From Campylobacter sp. RM12651 (GTDB lineage: Bacteria; Campylobacterota; Campylobacteria; Campylobacterales; Campylobacteraceae), in NCBI RefSeq assembly GCF_022369475.1, contig NZ_CP059600.1, positions 1,178,001 through 1,242,000 on the forward strand: DNA of 64,000 bases, given 5' to 3'. Position 1 is the first letter of the stretch, and each line of letters begins with the position of its first letter. The translations under genes and the position numbers were made by a program. Positions 1 to 8,923 of this stretch are shown here, piece after piece. Below the pieces are notes generated by a model. That model did not search any database. It was not told the DNA's origin and was given only the letters and a program-made list of their open reading frames with translations.

Positions 1-1
1 A

Positions 2-325
2 GATAAAGATTATAAAGACCCAGAATTTAATCGCAATTTTTCAGATTACAAAGGAAAGTATATAAAAATAGAACAAGCTCCATTTTTTGCTGCAAGACCA
101 GGACCAAAAGTTCATCATTGTATGGGTGGAGTAAAAACCAATAAAGATTGTGAAGTATATGATAATGATATGCAATTAATTCAAGGTTTGTATGCGTGTG
201 GAGAAATTACTGGTGGAAGACACGGATACAATAGATTGGGTTCTAATGCGGTTTTAGATTGCTTAGTTTATGGAAAAAGAGCTGGAAATACTCTAGCAAA
301 AAATTATAATTTATTAAGGGGTTAG
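2..325 (+). CDS. Flavocytochrome c / fumarate reductase-like flavoprotein, C-terminal end (partial)
   Basis: The reading frame is open from the window edge, so only the last 107 codons are seen. The fragment carries the end of the FAD-binding fumarate reductase/succinate dehydrogenase fold: an HHCMGGV stretch (families usually have HHTMGG), then GLYACGEITGGRHGYNRLGSN, the family FAD-contacting and active-site Arg region. It is followed after 2 bp by a tetraheme cytochrome c and then a membrane NrfH/NapC-type cytochrome, an arrangement known from the split flavocytochrome FccABC of Wolinella. The flavoprotein would reduce fumarate or a related unsaturated acid in the periplasm using electrons from menaquinol. 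The substrate (fumarate, methacrylate, urocanate or other) cannot be read from this fragment, and the start and export signal lie outside the window. Confidence 0.85.
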   Translation, partial: DKDYKDPEFNRNFSDYKGKYIKIEQAPFFAARPGPKVHHCMGGVKTNKDCEVYDNDMQLIQGLYACGEITGGRHGYNRLGSNAVLDCLVYGKRAGNTLAKNYNLLRG

Positions 326-327
326 CA

Positions 328-729
328 ATGAGATTTATTAGCATTATATGTTTATTTGCCTGTTTTTTATTTGCAAATGAAAATGTATTAAAGGATTCGT
401 TAGGAAAAGTAAATGTAGATTTTAGTGAAAAAGCCTATGAAGTGAAAGGAATTCATAAAAAATTAAATCTTAAGTGTAATGATTGCCACCTAGAAGCACA
501 AGAGAAAGATTATTCATCAGCTATGCTAAATAGTTGTATAAAATGCCACGGGGATTATTCAAAATTAGCAGAATATACTGCAGGTTACGGACATAATAAC
601 AATGTTCATCAAAGCCCACATTATGATAAATTAGACTGCGATAATTGTCATAAAACTCATAAACCATCTGTTAATATGTGTGCTAGATGCCATAGCCAAG
701 AAATCTTAAAAAATTTAAAAGTAAAATAA
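328..729 (+). CDS. Periplasmic tetraheme cytochrome c, FccB-like
   Basis: 133 residues with a short N-terminal signal peptide (hydrophobic ISIICLFACFLFA, then a likely cleavage before NEN). Four CXXCH heme c motifs are visible: CNDCH, CIKCH, CDNCH and CARCH, with additional His residues suited to bis-His ligation. This matches the small tetraheme electron carrier that is fused to the flavin domain in Shewanella flavocytochrome c3 but encoded separately in Wolinella. It starts 2 bp after the flavoprotein stop behind an AAGGGG ribosome binding site. Inference: it passes electrons from the membrane cytochrome encoded next to the flavoprotein. The assignment as a multiheme cytochrome is firm; the exact partner is from context. 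Confidence 0.85.
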   Translation: MRFISIICLFACFLFANENVLKDSLGKVNVDFSEKAYEVKGIHKKLNLKCNDCHLEAQEKDYSSAMLNSCIKCHGDYSKLAEYTAGYGHNNNVHQSPHYDKLDCDNCHKTHKPSVNMCARCHSQEILKNLKVK

Positions 730-739
730 AGGAGAATAC

Positions 740-1321
740 ATGAAAAATAAAATAGCTTTTACTTGTATGATAGTAATCATAACTCTTGTTTTAGTATTCT
801 TAGGAGAAAAAATTGTTCATGTAACAGGCAAATATCCGTTTTGTGGAAGTTGCCATTCTTGGGATGGACCTATAGCAATCACAAATGTTAATGATGATAT
901 ACACGGGGCTAAAAATCCTAAAGGAGTGGTAGTTAATTGTGCTGATTGTCATTTACCACACGACAATTTGGCAAAATACTTATTGACTAAAGCTAAAAAC
1001 GGAATAGCAGAAGGCTTTACAACTTTAACAAAAGACCCAACTAAAAAAGATTGGCTAGCAAATAGAGAACACGCTAGAAAAAATTATACTTTTGATAGCT
1101 CTTGTCTAAAATGCCACGAAAATGCTTTCGTAAAAGACAATGAAAGCACATTACCAATCCATCTTACCTATCTAAGTTTTAAAGGTAGTGCTGATGAGAT
1201 GAAATGCACCGATTGTCATAAACATGTAGGGCATAAAGATTTAGCACAAACTTTATATGATTTAAAGGACACAACTCCACATAGTTGGGAAGATTGGGAA
1301 AAACAAAGAGCTAAGCAATAA
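740..1321 (+). CDS. Membrane-anchored tetraheme cytochrome c, NapC/NirT/NrfH family (FccC-like quinol dehydrogenase)
   Basis: 193 residues: one N-terminal membrane anchor (about residues 5-25), then a periplasmic domain with four CXXCH motifs (CGSCH, CADCH, CLKCH, CTDCH). This anchor-plus-four-heme layout is that of NapC/NrfH proteins, which oxidise menaquinol and hand electrons to periplasmic reductases. It is the last gene of the flavoprotein/cytochrome operon, 10 bp after the tetraheme gene with a GGAG ribosome binding site, so it most likely feeds that reductase. NrfH or NapC of another system is a weaker alternative because no nrfA or nap gene is adjacent. A palindrome that looks like a terminator follows the stop codon. 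Confidence 0.85.
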   Translation: MKNKIAFTCMIVIITLVLVFLGEKIVHVTGKYPFCGSCHSWDGPIAITNVNDDIHGAKNPKGVVVNCADCHLPHDNLAKYLLTKAKNGIAEGFTTLTKDPTKKDWLANREHARKNYTFDSSCLKCHENAFVKDNESTLPIHLTYLSFKGSADEMKCTDCHKHVGHKDLAQTLYDLKDTTPHSWEDWEKQRAKQ

Positions 1322-1330
1322 GCTTAGCTA

Positions 1331-1360
1331 ATAGAATTTAGAATTAATTCTAAATTCTAT
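1331..1360. terminator. Perfect 30-bp palindrome between convergent genes
   Basis: ATAGAATTTAGAATT is followed directly by its exact reverse complement, and on the plus strand by AAATTCTTTTT. It sits between the cytochrome operon and the convergent fliS end, so it probably terminates transcription from one or both sides. The absence of GC pairs makes the hairpin weak; its function is inferred. Confidence 0.55.
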
Positions 1361-1402
1361 AAATTCTTTTTCAAACTTAACTCAAATTCTTTTTCAAACT
1401 TA
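1361..1402. repeat. Two tandem copies of a 19-bp unit (period 23 bp)
   Basis: AAATTCTTTTTCAAACTTA occurs at 1361-1379 and again at 1384-1402, just beyond the end of fliS. The unit resembles the AAATTCTTTT motif found beside several other intergenic hairpins in this window. No function is evident. Confidence 0.6.
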
Positions 1403-1408
1403 TTGATT

Positions 1409-1780
1409 TTAAAGTTCCATTTGATTTACTTCACGCCAAGCTTCAAGCAAACCATTAGCAACTTTCATAACTTCATCTAATTTAGCAGTATCACTATCAA
1501 TTATTACCTTACTAAGTGTGCTAATTTGATGAGAATAAAGCCCTTGTAAATAATAACTAACATCACCTTGACTAAAGTCTAAATAATTTAATAGCTCAAC
1601 AAAAATTGCTGTGGCTTTTTTAATATTTTTACATTTGGCTTCTATATCGTTTTTTTCTATGGCTTTTTTGGCACGAGAGCAAAACCTAAGTATGCCCTCG
1701 TATAAAAGCTCAATCATTTTCTCATTACTCTCAATTGAAATATTGTTATGAGAATAACTCGCATAAGCATTACTTACCAT
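1409..1780 (-). CDS. fliS: Flagellin export chaperone FliS
   Basis: 123 residues, the usual FliS size. The N-terminus (NAYASYSHNNISIESNEKMIELLYEGILRF) and the all-helical body match FliS, which binds the C-terminal helix of flagellin in the cytosol and prevents early polymerisation before export. It is the last gene of a flaG-fliD-fliS run, 9 bp after fliD, with an AAGGA ribosome binding site. The same order occurs in C. jejuni. It is probably transcribed from the flaG promoter as part of the late flagellar class. Confidence 0.93.
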   Translation of the reverse strand: MVSNAYASYSHNNISIESNEKMIELLYEGILRFCSRAKKAIEKNDIEAKCKNIKKATAIFVELLNYLDFSQGDVSYYLQGLYSHQISTLSKVIIDSDTAKLDEVMKVANGLLEAWREVNQMEL

Positions 1781-1789
1781 TTATATTCC

Positions 1790-4111
1790 TTATTTATTAG
1801 CAAATGCTGCATTTGTTAAAGCTGTAATCGTTTGGCTTTGATTATCAAGCTTATTTAAAATAACATCATACATACTTAGTCTAGTAGCTAAAATCTCATA
1901 TCTTTTCTCAATTTCTTCATTGGTTTTTTTGATTTCTTCATTTAGCTTTTTAACATCATCTTCTAAATTTTTATTATATTTAGTAAGAGTTCCATCAGTG
2001 CCTACCATACTATCTAAAGTATCTTTAAATGTTCTAAACACTCCTGTTTGCTCTGTTTTAATAGTTCTTATTGTTTTTTCTTCTAAACCAAGTTGTAATA
2101 ACTTCTCGCTAGAACCACCTATTTCAAGTGCATTTTTTCCATCACTTGTAATAATAATATTATTTTCTTTACCTAATTTAGCCGTTACACCATCTATTTT
2201 CGCATCATTAATAGCTTCAATTAATTTATTTATATACTCTTCTTGAGTTACTTTGCTATCTTGTTCATTTAACTTATCTAGGAATTCTTTTTTAAAGGTA
2301 ATTTCCTTACCATTTATCTTCAAATCCCCTTCAGCTAAAGCTACTTTTTGACTAATTGTCTTACTTGTAGTGCTTAATTCTTGGTATTTTACGCTACCTT
2401 GTAAGAAATTTTTAATTCCTTCGCTATTTTTCTTATAAGCTTCTTCAAATTTTGATTTTTTAAAAGTTAAAATTCCTTTTTCATTAAGCTCAAACCCCAT
2501 ACTAGATAAACTAATTCCATTTGAATCAGTCTTAGTAATCATTGATGATAACATTGTTTTTAGCTTACTTACTTCGCTAATTCCTTGCAAACTTCCTGCT
2601 GTTTTTTTCTCTTTATCAAAACCTGTTGAGGTAGCAAGAGAATTAACTATAGAATTATAATTCGTTGTAAAAGTAGTTAAATGCTCTGTTAAAGAATCTA
2701 AATCATCACTTACTTTAAAGTTGGTAATACCTTCTTTTTTAAGAGAAATTTTTGCTCCAATTATTAAATCATCAATGGTATTTGTGCTTCTGCTAATCTC
2801 AATACCTTCATAAATAAACTTAGCATCTTGCGCTGTTTGAACATGGTTTGATTTTGCATCAATTCCATCATATTTAGTTTGAGCAGCTTTTACATCTAAT
2901 TCATTTATAAAATAATTTTCCCTAGAAGTTTCAAAAAATTCTTGAATTCCTTTCTTTTGTTCTGCCGTTAAATTATCAAAATTAGTAGCTTTATTTATAC
3001 TAACTGCTTTTGTTTGATTAGTAGCACTATCTTTATATGAAATATTTAATTCTTCTCCGGTATTTTTAATATATTCAACCCAGTTTTTTGTTTGTTGAGT
3101 CATATCATTTTTATCTTTAAATTCGGCAAAAACTGCTTTTCTTTCACTATCACTTAACTTAGATAAATCTGTATCTTTATTAATTTTAAAAGTTATTTCA
3201 GTTTCAACAATATTATCAGGATTACTAGAATCACTTGTATAAGCTTTATATTTTAATTCTTTTTCTTGAGCTAATTCAGAAACTTGTTTTTGAATATTTT
3301 CTAAGTATCCACTACCACCTAAAATAACTTTAGATGCGTCTAATTGCTCGTTAGCTTTTTTAAGCTCTGTTTTAGCAGCACTAGCATTTGCAGCGTCTAA
3401 TAAACCAAGCTTTTTAAGAACTGCTTTTGAAAACTCTGCTGTATTAGGGTCGTCAAGTTTAAAAGCACTTCCAAATACTATTTCATTATCAATTCCTGCT
3501 TCTTTACTTGTAATCATAAGCCTATAATTATCATGACCTGTATCTAAAACCTTAGTGCTTACAAAATCGCTTAATTTTTTATTGTTTTCATTTGTAGCTG
3601 ATAGAATTTTGTCATTTAAAGTTTGTAAAGAATCTCCTGAATTTACCTTAATAGTAAATGTTTGTTTATTTACAGTGATTTTAAACTCTGCTTCTTTTAG
3701 CATTTCTTTTTGACCATCACTTTTAATAATACCAACATCGTTAAATATGCCATAAGTTTCGCTAGAAAAAGAATTAGTCTGATAAGCATCTTTTGTAGCA
3801 AGTTGTTTAACATTAATATCAAAATCACTTACTTTAACACCCTTAGTAGTAGTCATACTAGCACTCTCACCTGTAGCATCTACTTTACTTTTAGAAAATG
3901 CTTCTCCTTCCACTAAAGAAGATATATCACCTTTAAAACTGCCTAAAAGTGTTGTTAAATCTGTTAAATCCTTTTGCTTTGCTTGTGTATCAGATAGTTT
4001 TTTATTAGGTATTGCTAATAAAGATTTTTGCTCGTTTGCTTTTAAAGCGTCATATTTTTCTTTAAATTGAAATTTATTAGCTCCTGCTATTAATCCTAAA
4101 CCTGTTCCCAT
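1790..4111 (-). CDS. fliD: Flagellar filament cap protein FliD (hook-associated protein 2)
   Basis: 773 residues. The N-terminal part has the FliD_N pattern, starting MGTGLGLIAGANKF, followed by a conserved helical stretch. The C-terminal part (about 480-770) has the FliD_C features SLATSTGFDKEKKTAGSLQG and a final coiled coil with YDVILNKLDNQSQTI. The protein caps the growing filament and helps flagellin assemble. It is longer than C. jejuni FliD (about 640 residues), the excess lying in the middle (about 230-470), which is Lys/Asp/Thr-rich and corresponds to the variable surface-exposed domains. The strong AAAAGGAG site 6 bp before ATG fixes the start. Confidence 0.95.
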   Translation of the reverse strand: MGTGLGLIAGANKFQFKEKYDALKANEQKSLLAIPNKKLSDTQAKQKDLTDLTTLLGSFKGDISSLVEGEAFSKSKVDATGESASMTTTKGVKVSDFDINVKQLATKDAYQTNSFSSETYGIFNDVGIIKSDGQKEMLKEAEFKITVNKQTFTIKVNSGDSLQTLNDKILSATNENNKKLSDFVSTKVLDTGHDNYRLMITSKEAGIDNEIVFGSAFKLDDPNTAEFSKAVLKKLGLLDAANASAAKTELKKANEQLDASKVILGGSGYLENIQKQVSELAQEKELKYKAYTSDSSNPDNIVETEITFKINKDTDLSKLSDSERKAVFAEFKDKNDMTQQTKNWVEYIKNTGEELNISYKDSATNQTKAVSINKATNFDNLTAEQKKGIQEFFETSRENYFINELDVKAAQTKYDGIDAKSNHVQTAQDAKFIYEGIEISRSTNTIDDLIIGAKISLKKEGITNFKVSDDLDSLTEHLTTFTTNYNSIVNSLATSTGFDKEKKTAGSLQGISEVSKLKTMLSSMITKTDSNGISLSSMGFELNEKGILTFKKSKFEEAYKKNSEGIKNFLQGSVKYQELSTTSKTISQKVALAEGDLKINGKEITFKKEFLDKLNEQDSKVTQEEYINKLIEAINDAKIDGVTAKLGKENNIIITSDGKNALEIGGSSEKLLQLGLEEKTIRTIKTEQTGVFRTFKDTLDSMVGTDGTLTKYNKNLEDDVKKLNEEIKKTNEEIEKRYEILATRLSMYDVILNKLDNQSQTITALTNAAFANK

Positions 4112-4141
4112 ATTTAACTCCTTTTAAATTCTTTAAAGCAA

Positions 4142-4510
4142 TTAACTTTTTTTATCAAAAATAATTCCTATTGCTTCTTTCATACTTTCGCTAAGCTTAA
4201 TTACTTCTTCATTTGGAATTTTACGAATAATTTGACCTGATTTTGTAGCGATTACATCTACATACATTTGATTGATTTTATCGTTATAACCAAATCTTAC
4301 ATCAGTTTGTAATTCTTCCATATTTTCATTTAATTTTTTAATAGATTCATCAAGCTTTTCTTTTGTTATTTCCTTGTTTATTTCTTCATTTTTTTGCTTA
4401 CCTGAATTTGTTTCAATATGAGTTTGCTCAACTGGGCGCATTTTAGTTGTTTCTGCACTAGCTTTTAGTTGAGTATCATATTGAGAACTCGCTGCTTTAA
4501 AAATCTCCAT
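4142..4510 (-). CDS. flaG: FlaG family flagellar protein
   Basis: 122 residues with a variable polar N-terminal half and a conserved C-terminal FlaG domain (about 65-120: LQTDVRFGYNDKINQMYVDVIATKSGQIIRKIPNEEVI). FlaG family members influence filament length, as shown in C. jejuni and Pseudomonas. It is the first gene of the flaG-fliD-fliS unit; an AAAGGAG site precedes the ATG and a sigma-28-like promoter lies 30 bp upstream, inside the end of ubiD. Confidence 0.9.
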   Translation of the reverse strand: MEIFKAASSQYDTQLKASAETTKMRPVEQTHIETNSGKQKNEEINKEITKEKLDESIKKLNENMEELQTDVRFGYNDKINQMYVDVIATKSGQIIRKIPNEEVIKLSESMKEAIGIIFDKKS

Positions 4511-4539
4511 TACTATCTCCTTTTAATAAGCTTTTTTCT

Positions 4540-4565
4540 AAATCGGCTAAAGTTTAAAAAACTTC
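4540..4565 (-). promoter_or_regulatory. Candidate sigma-28 (FliA) promoter for flaG-fliD-fliS
   Basis: Reading the minus strand, GAAGTTTT and GCCGATTT are separated by 10 bp. This resembles the enterobacterial FliA consensus TAAAGTTT-N11-GCCGATAA and the CGATxT-type -10 of Campylobacter sigma-28 promoters. It lies about 30 bp before the flaG start and overlaps the last codons of ubiD. Late flagellar genes are where such a promoter is expected. Confidence 0.55.
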
Positions 4566-6374
4566 ATAGCTTTTGAAAAATTTTTCATCATTTTCTAATA
4601 ATTTTAAATCTATTAATTTATTTATTACATCTTTATTGCAATCAGTTGTGCTAGGCCATTCGCTTAAATAGCCATCTATTTCGCCTTTTGAATACGCTGC
4701 AACCAAAATCCCATTATCATCTATTTTAATATCAGTGCTAGGGTCGTAATTATTAAACGCTCTCCAAATTAACATATAAGGATTATTTAAATTAACTCCT
4801 TTGTCAAATAAAACAACAATCCCACCTAAGTTATTTTTGCAAGCATTATAAATAGTGTCTAAATTATGCTTTCTATCTAAGCTTATACAAGTAATTTGTG
4901 TTTTTGCTTCTGGATAGAAAATATTGTATTCATCTAAACCAAATTCTTTTAAATCATCTAATAAATTTTTAAGATTTGGTTTAAAACTTGTTTTATCCAT
5001 TTCTTGTTTTTCTACTTTAAAGGTATGAGCTTTATAAGTAGATTTTGAAGTAGCGTCAAGTCCTAACTTACCACCCATACCTAATTTAGTGCTAGAATGA
5101 TCTAGTTCATCGCATAATCCATAGCTTAATAATAATTTTTTAGGAGAGAAATTATTTAAAATATATTCTGTAATTTTAGGGTAATCATTCAGACTAGGTG
5201 CATTCTCATCTACAAAAATAGCATTTTTTACAAAACTCATCTGCCCTACTCCCCAAAATGCGTGCATATTAGCTAATGCTAAGCCATCATAATTGCTTTT
5301 TACTTTAGCTAAGATTAGATTATGAAAAACACCATTTTCAGGCATACAATAATCAATCAAATCAGGGCAAGTTGTCTTAAGTAATGGTAAAAATATTCTC
5401 TCTGTTCCATACCCCATCCATTTATCTTCTAAAGGTGGTTTACCAACTACGGTTGCATTATAAATTGGCTCATTTTTGCCTGTAATTTTTGTAATTTTCA
5501 TAACAGGAAAATTACCTTGCGGAGTATAAAATCCCGTATGATCGCCAAATGGACCTTCAATAGCAAAATGATTTACATCAATTTCGCCTTCTATTACAAA
5601 ATCACTATTACTTGGAACATACAAATCATTAGTATCACATTTAACTAATTTTGCTCCTTGTTTTTTGATAAATCCATAAAGCATTAATTCAAATATACCT
5701 TTAGGCAATGGTGCTTGAGCGCAAAATATATGAAGTGGGTCATCGCCTATTGCAATAGCTATTGGCATTTTTTTATTTGCGGCTTTATATTCATAAAAGA
5801 AATTATTAGCATCTTTATGAAGTTGAAAGTGCATTATTAAATGCCCTTCATCTAATACTTGCAAACGATACATTCCTAAATTATTTTGCTTACCATCAAG
5901 ACTTTTGGTATAAACCTGACCCATCGTAATAAATGCACCTGCATCTTTTTCCCAAGTTTTAAGGATTGGAATTTGATTTAGAGAATATGTTTTTTGCTTA
6001 CAAGGTGCGTTTTTGTTTATTTCTCTTTTTGGAGCTATATTTTTTAAAGAAAATAATTTATTTGCAAGGTTTAATTTAGCACCAAATGTAGGTGGAATAT
6101 GTAGCTTTAATAAGCTCTCAATCTCATCTGCAATCTCATCAGGATTTTTACCTAAAACCAAATTAAGTGCTTTGCTATTTGCAAAAACATTCATAATAAT
6201 TGGCATATCATAATTTATATTGCCTTTTTTTGGATTTGTAAATAACAAAACTTTTGAATCACTCTTTTTAGCTTCTAAATAAGCTAAATGAGCGATTTCT
6301 AACTCAACATCTAAAGGTGTATTTATAATCTTTAAAAGATTTTCTTTTTTTAATTTTTCTATATAATTTTTCAT
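4554..6374 (-). CDS. ubiD: UbiD family decarboxylase, probably menaquinone biosynthesis
   Basis: 606 residues, close to the C. jejuni homologue. UbiD enzymes use prenylated FMN to decarboxylate aromatic acids; in Campylobacterota, which make menaquinone by the futalosine route, the family member is thought to act on the naphthoate intermediate. Visible landmarks are the N-terminal segment, the central FAIEGPFGDHTGFYTPQGNFP block (the family E/R/E active-site area), KWMGYGTERIFLPLLK and HAFWGVGQMSFVKNAIFVDENA. It overlaps hemC by 4 bp (ATGA), so the two are translationally coupled. Confidence 0.9.
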   Translation of the reverse strand: MKNYIEKLKKENLLKIINTPLDVELEIAHLAYLEAKKSDSKVLLFTNPKKGNINYDMPIIMNVFANSKALNLVLGKNPDEIADEIESLLKLHIPPTFGAKLNLANKLFSLKNIAPKREINKNAPCKQKTYSLNQIPILKTWEKDAGAFITMGQVYTKSLDGKQNNLGMYRLQVLDEGHLIMHFQLHKDANNFFYEYKAANKKMPIAIAIGDDPLHIFCAQAPLPKGIFELMLYGFIKKQGAKLVKCDTNDLYVPSNSDFVIEGEIDVNHFAIEGPFGDHTGFYTPQGNFPVMKITKITGKNEPIYNATVVGKPPLEDKWMGYGTERIFLPLLKTTCPDLIDYCMPENGVFHNLILAKVKSNYDGLALANMHAFWGVGQMSFVKNAIFVDENAPSLNDYPKITEYILNNFSPKKLLLSYGLCDELDHSSTKLGMGGKLGLDATSKSTYKAHTFKVEKQEMDKTSFKPNLKNLLDDLKEFGLDEYNIFYPEAKTQITCISLDRKHNLDTIYNACKNNLGGIVVLFDKGVNLNNPYMLIWRAFNNYDPSTDIKIDDNGILVAAYSKGEIDGYLSEWPSTTDCNKDVINKLIDLKLLENDEKFFKSYEVF

Positions 6375-7306
6375 AGCATTTCTTTTAATAATTCTTCATT
6401 TTCAGCTAGAATTTCTAAAGCTCCGTGTTTTATAAATTCTTTTGCTAAAACTACCCCAAAACCACTTGCATTTGCTTGATTAATCTTTCTTTGCATTTTT
6501 ATAATTTTACTAGCATCAATTAAGCCAATAATCGCATTTACGCAAATAATCTCATCATCAATAAAAGCTGCATTAATTCCTATTGGAGCACCACAACCAC
6601 CATTTAAAGTAGCAGTAAAATCACGCTCAATTTTGCATAATAATGCTGTTTTAGGGCAATTTAATTTAGATACAAGATTTAACACCTTTTCATCATTAAT
6701 ACTCTCAATCGCAACAGCACCTTGACCTGCTGAAGGTATCATAATTTTTGTATCTAAAATCTCATAATTTAACTCATCTAAAAGATTTAATCTCTTAAGT
6801 CCTGCATAAGCTAAAACTATCGCATCAAATTCGCCATCTTTTAATTTTTTAAGTCTAGTTTGTAGATTTCCCCTTAATGAATGAATAGAAAAATCATCTC
6901 TAATTAATCTTAATTGCATTTGGCGGCGAAGACTTGTTGTGCCGATTTTTGCACCTTGTTTTAGTTCATTTAATGATTTTTCATTTCCACGAAAAACCAC
7001 AACATCATTAGGAGTTTCTCTTTTGCAAATACTAGCAAGTTTAAAATCATACGCCAAACTTGCCCCAACATCTTTTAAAGAATGAACACTAATTTGTGCA
7101 AGCCCATCGTGCATTGCGTTTTCTAATTCTTTAATAAACAAATTCTTCCCACCAATTTTTGCTAAAGGAGTATCTAAAATAACATCTCCTTTAGTGCTAA
7201 GCTCTAATAATTCTATATTTAAACTAGGCTCAATTTCTTGTAATTTCGCCTTTACAAATTCGCTTTGCCATAAAGCAAGTAATGATTTTCTAGTAGCTAT
7301 TTTCAT
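6371..7306 (-). CDS. hemC: Porphobilinogen deaminase (hydroxymethylbilane synthase)
   Basis: 311 residues, the standard length. It joins four porphobilinogens into hydroxymethylbilane for heme synthesis in the cytosol. The sequence shows MKIATRKSLLALWQ at the N-terminus, HSLKD, GTTSLRRQMQL, HSLRGNLQTRL, the AGQGA motif and the dipyrromethane-cofactor cysteine in LNGGCGAPIG. An AAAGGAA site precedes ATG. It lies 9 bp after the Kef-type gene and overlaps ubiD, so it sits within a minus-strand run from cbpA to ubiD. Confidence 0.95.
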   Translation of the reverse strand: MKIATRKSLLALWQSEFVKAKLQEIEPSLNIELLELSTKGDVILDTPLAKIGGKNLFIKELENAMHDGLAQISVHSLKDVGASLAYDFKLASICKRETPNDVVVFRGNEKSLNELKQGAKIGTTSLRRQMQLRLIRDDFSIHSLRGNLQTRLKKLKDGEFDAIVLAYAGLKRLNLLDELNYEILDTKIMIPSAGQGAVAIESINDEKVLNLVSKLNCPKTALLCKIERDFTATLNGGCGAPIGINAAFIDDEIICVNAIIGLIDASKIIKMQRKINQANASGFGVVLAKEFIKHGALEILAENEELLKEML

Positions 7307-7315
7307 ATTTTTCCT

Positions 7316-8923
7316 TTAAGATTGTTGTTTTATTCTGCAAACTAATGCTTCTTGTAAAAGTGTTCTTGCAACCACTTTTTCTTCTTTTACCATTTTGATA
7401 TTGTCGCCTAAATCTTCAAATATTTTATATTCATCTTTATTTATTCTAATTATTACATTAGCATTTGGGTCATAATCAAGTATTTTTTTACTAACTACTT
7501 CTAAGACTTGTTCGTTTGAAATAGTAACGATTACTGCTGCACTTGTTTTAATACTAGCGTTATCAAAACTTGTATTTTGCTCTGCACTAGCATAAAAAAC
7601 ATTTTCTCCCCTACTTTGTCCAAGCTCAACTAAACTCATATCATTTTCTAGCACGATATAAGGAATGCCTTGAGTTTTTAATCTTAGCACAACTTCTTGA
7701 CCAAGTGAGCCATATCCAAATATTACAAAATGTCCGCTCATTGATTCAATCTTAGGAGCTACGGTAATTATCTCATCATTAGTAATACTTGCAAGAGATT
7801 TTATATTTTTTAAAATAAAAGGAGATAAAACCATACTTAAAATTACTGATAAAGTAAGCATTTGAGCTGTATTTGTATCTAGCATTTTATTTGCAACCAA
7901 TAAAGTAAATATTGCTAAAGCAAATTCTCCAATTTGACTAACGCTTAATGCAGTTTTTAACGAATCACTTTTAGTGCTTCCAAGACTTAATAATAAAAAT
8001 ATACATAAAGTCTTAATTAGCATAATACCAATTGTAAGTGCAATTATTATATACCAATACTGAATGATAATATTTATATTAATTTGAAGCCCAACGGTTA
8101 TGAAGAAAAATCCTAATAACAAATCTCTAAACGGGATTAAGTCGGCTTCTATTTGGTGTTTAAATTCAGTTTCTGCTATCATCATTCCTGCAATAAATGC
8201 ACCAAGTGAATATGAAAACCCAAAAAATGAAGCTAAAAACGAAGCACCAACGACAGTGAAAAGTATTGTTGCTATGAATATTTCTTGAGAATTTGTCTTT
8301 AATACAAAATAAAGTACCCTGCTATAAATATATTTTCCAATCAAAAATAACAATAAAAGCACAATAAAAGCTGATATTAAAGTCTTAACAACTAAAGTGC
8401 TAATTGCAACTCCATCTTGATTGAAAATATCAATCATCAATAATAGTGGAATTACTGCAATATCTTGAAATAATAATATTCCTAAAGCTTTTCTTCCATA
8501 TCGCTGATTTATGTCTTGATTTTCATTTAGTATTTTTAGAACTATTGCAGTTGATGAAAGTGAAATTGTAAAGCCAATAATTAAAGCAATATCATCAGCT
8601 ATATTAAATGCGTGGTGCAAAATTACTGCAAACACAATTCCACATATTCCCATCTGTAAAGCACCATTTATAAATACATCGGTTTTCATAGTTAAAAGGT
8701 GTTTGATAGAGAACTCAAGTCCTATGGTAAACATTAAAAATACTATTCCAAATTCTGCAATGTGGCTTAATTGTTCTGAAGTGGTTACAAAAAATACTTC
8801 TTCAATAATAAAGCCAGTTGCAATATAACCAATAATTGTTGGTATGCTAAATTTTTTAAGCACTACATTTAAAATAATCGCAATAGCACTTGTAATTAAA
8901 AATATTTCTAAGAACTCTTGCAT
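7316..8923 (-). CDS. kefB: Kef-type cation/proton antiporter with TrkA-N domain
   Basis: 535 residues. Residues 1-375 form about 12 hydrophobic segments of the CPA2/Na-H exchanger fold, with GFTISLSSTAIVLKIL and GILLFQDIAVIPLLLMID characteristic of Kef proteins. Residues about 395-510 form an RCK/TrkA-N domain with GYGSLGQEVVLRL as the nucleotide-binding glycine motif. The protein would exchange K+ (or another cation) for H+ in the inner membrane. Its start overlaps the hspR stop (TAATG), the same hspR-kefB order as in C. jejuni. Regulation by glutathione, as in E. coli KefB/C, should not be assumed. Confidence 0.88.
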   Translation of the reverse strand: MQEFLEIFLITSAIAIILNVVLKKFSIPTIIGYIATGFIIEEVFFVTTSEQLSHIAEFGIVFLMFTIGLEFSIKHLLTMKTDVFINGALQMGICGIVFAVILHHAFNIADDIALIIGFTISLSSTAIVLKILNENQDINQRYGRKALGILLFQDIAVIPLLLMIDIFNQDGVAISTLVVKTLISAFIVLLLLFLIGKYIYSRVLYFVLKTNSQEIFIATILFTVVGASFLASFFGFSYSLGAFIAGMMIAETEFKHQIEADLIPFRDLLLGFFFITVGLQININIIIQYWYIIIALTIGIMLIKTLCIFLLLSLGSTKSDSLKTALSVSQIGEFALAIFTLLVANKMLDTNTAQMLTLSVILSMVLSPFILKNIKSLASITNDEIITVAPKIESMSGHFVIFGYGSLGQEVVLRLKTQGIPYIVLENDMSLVELGQSRGENVFYASAEQNTSFDNASIKTSAAVIVTISNEQVLEVVSKKILDYDPNANVIIRINKDEYKIFEDLGDNIKMVKEEKVVARTLLQEALVCRIKQQS

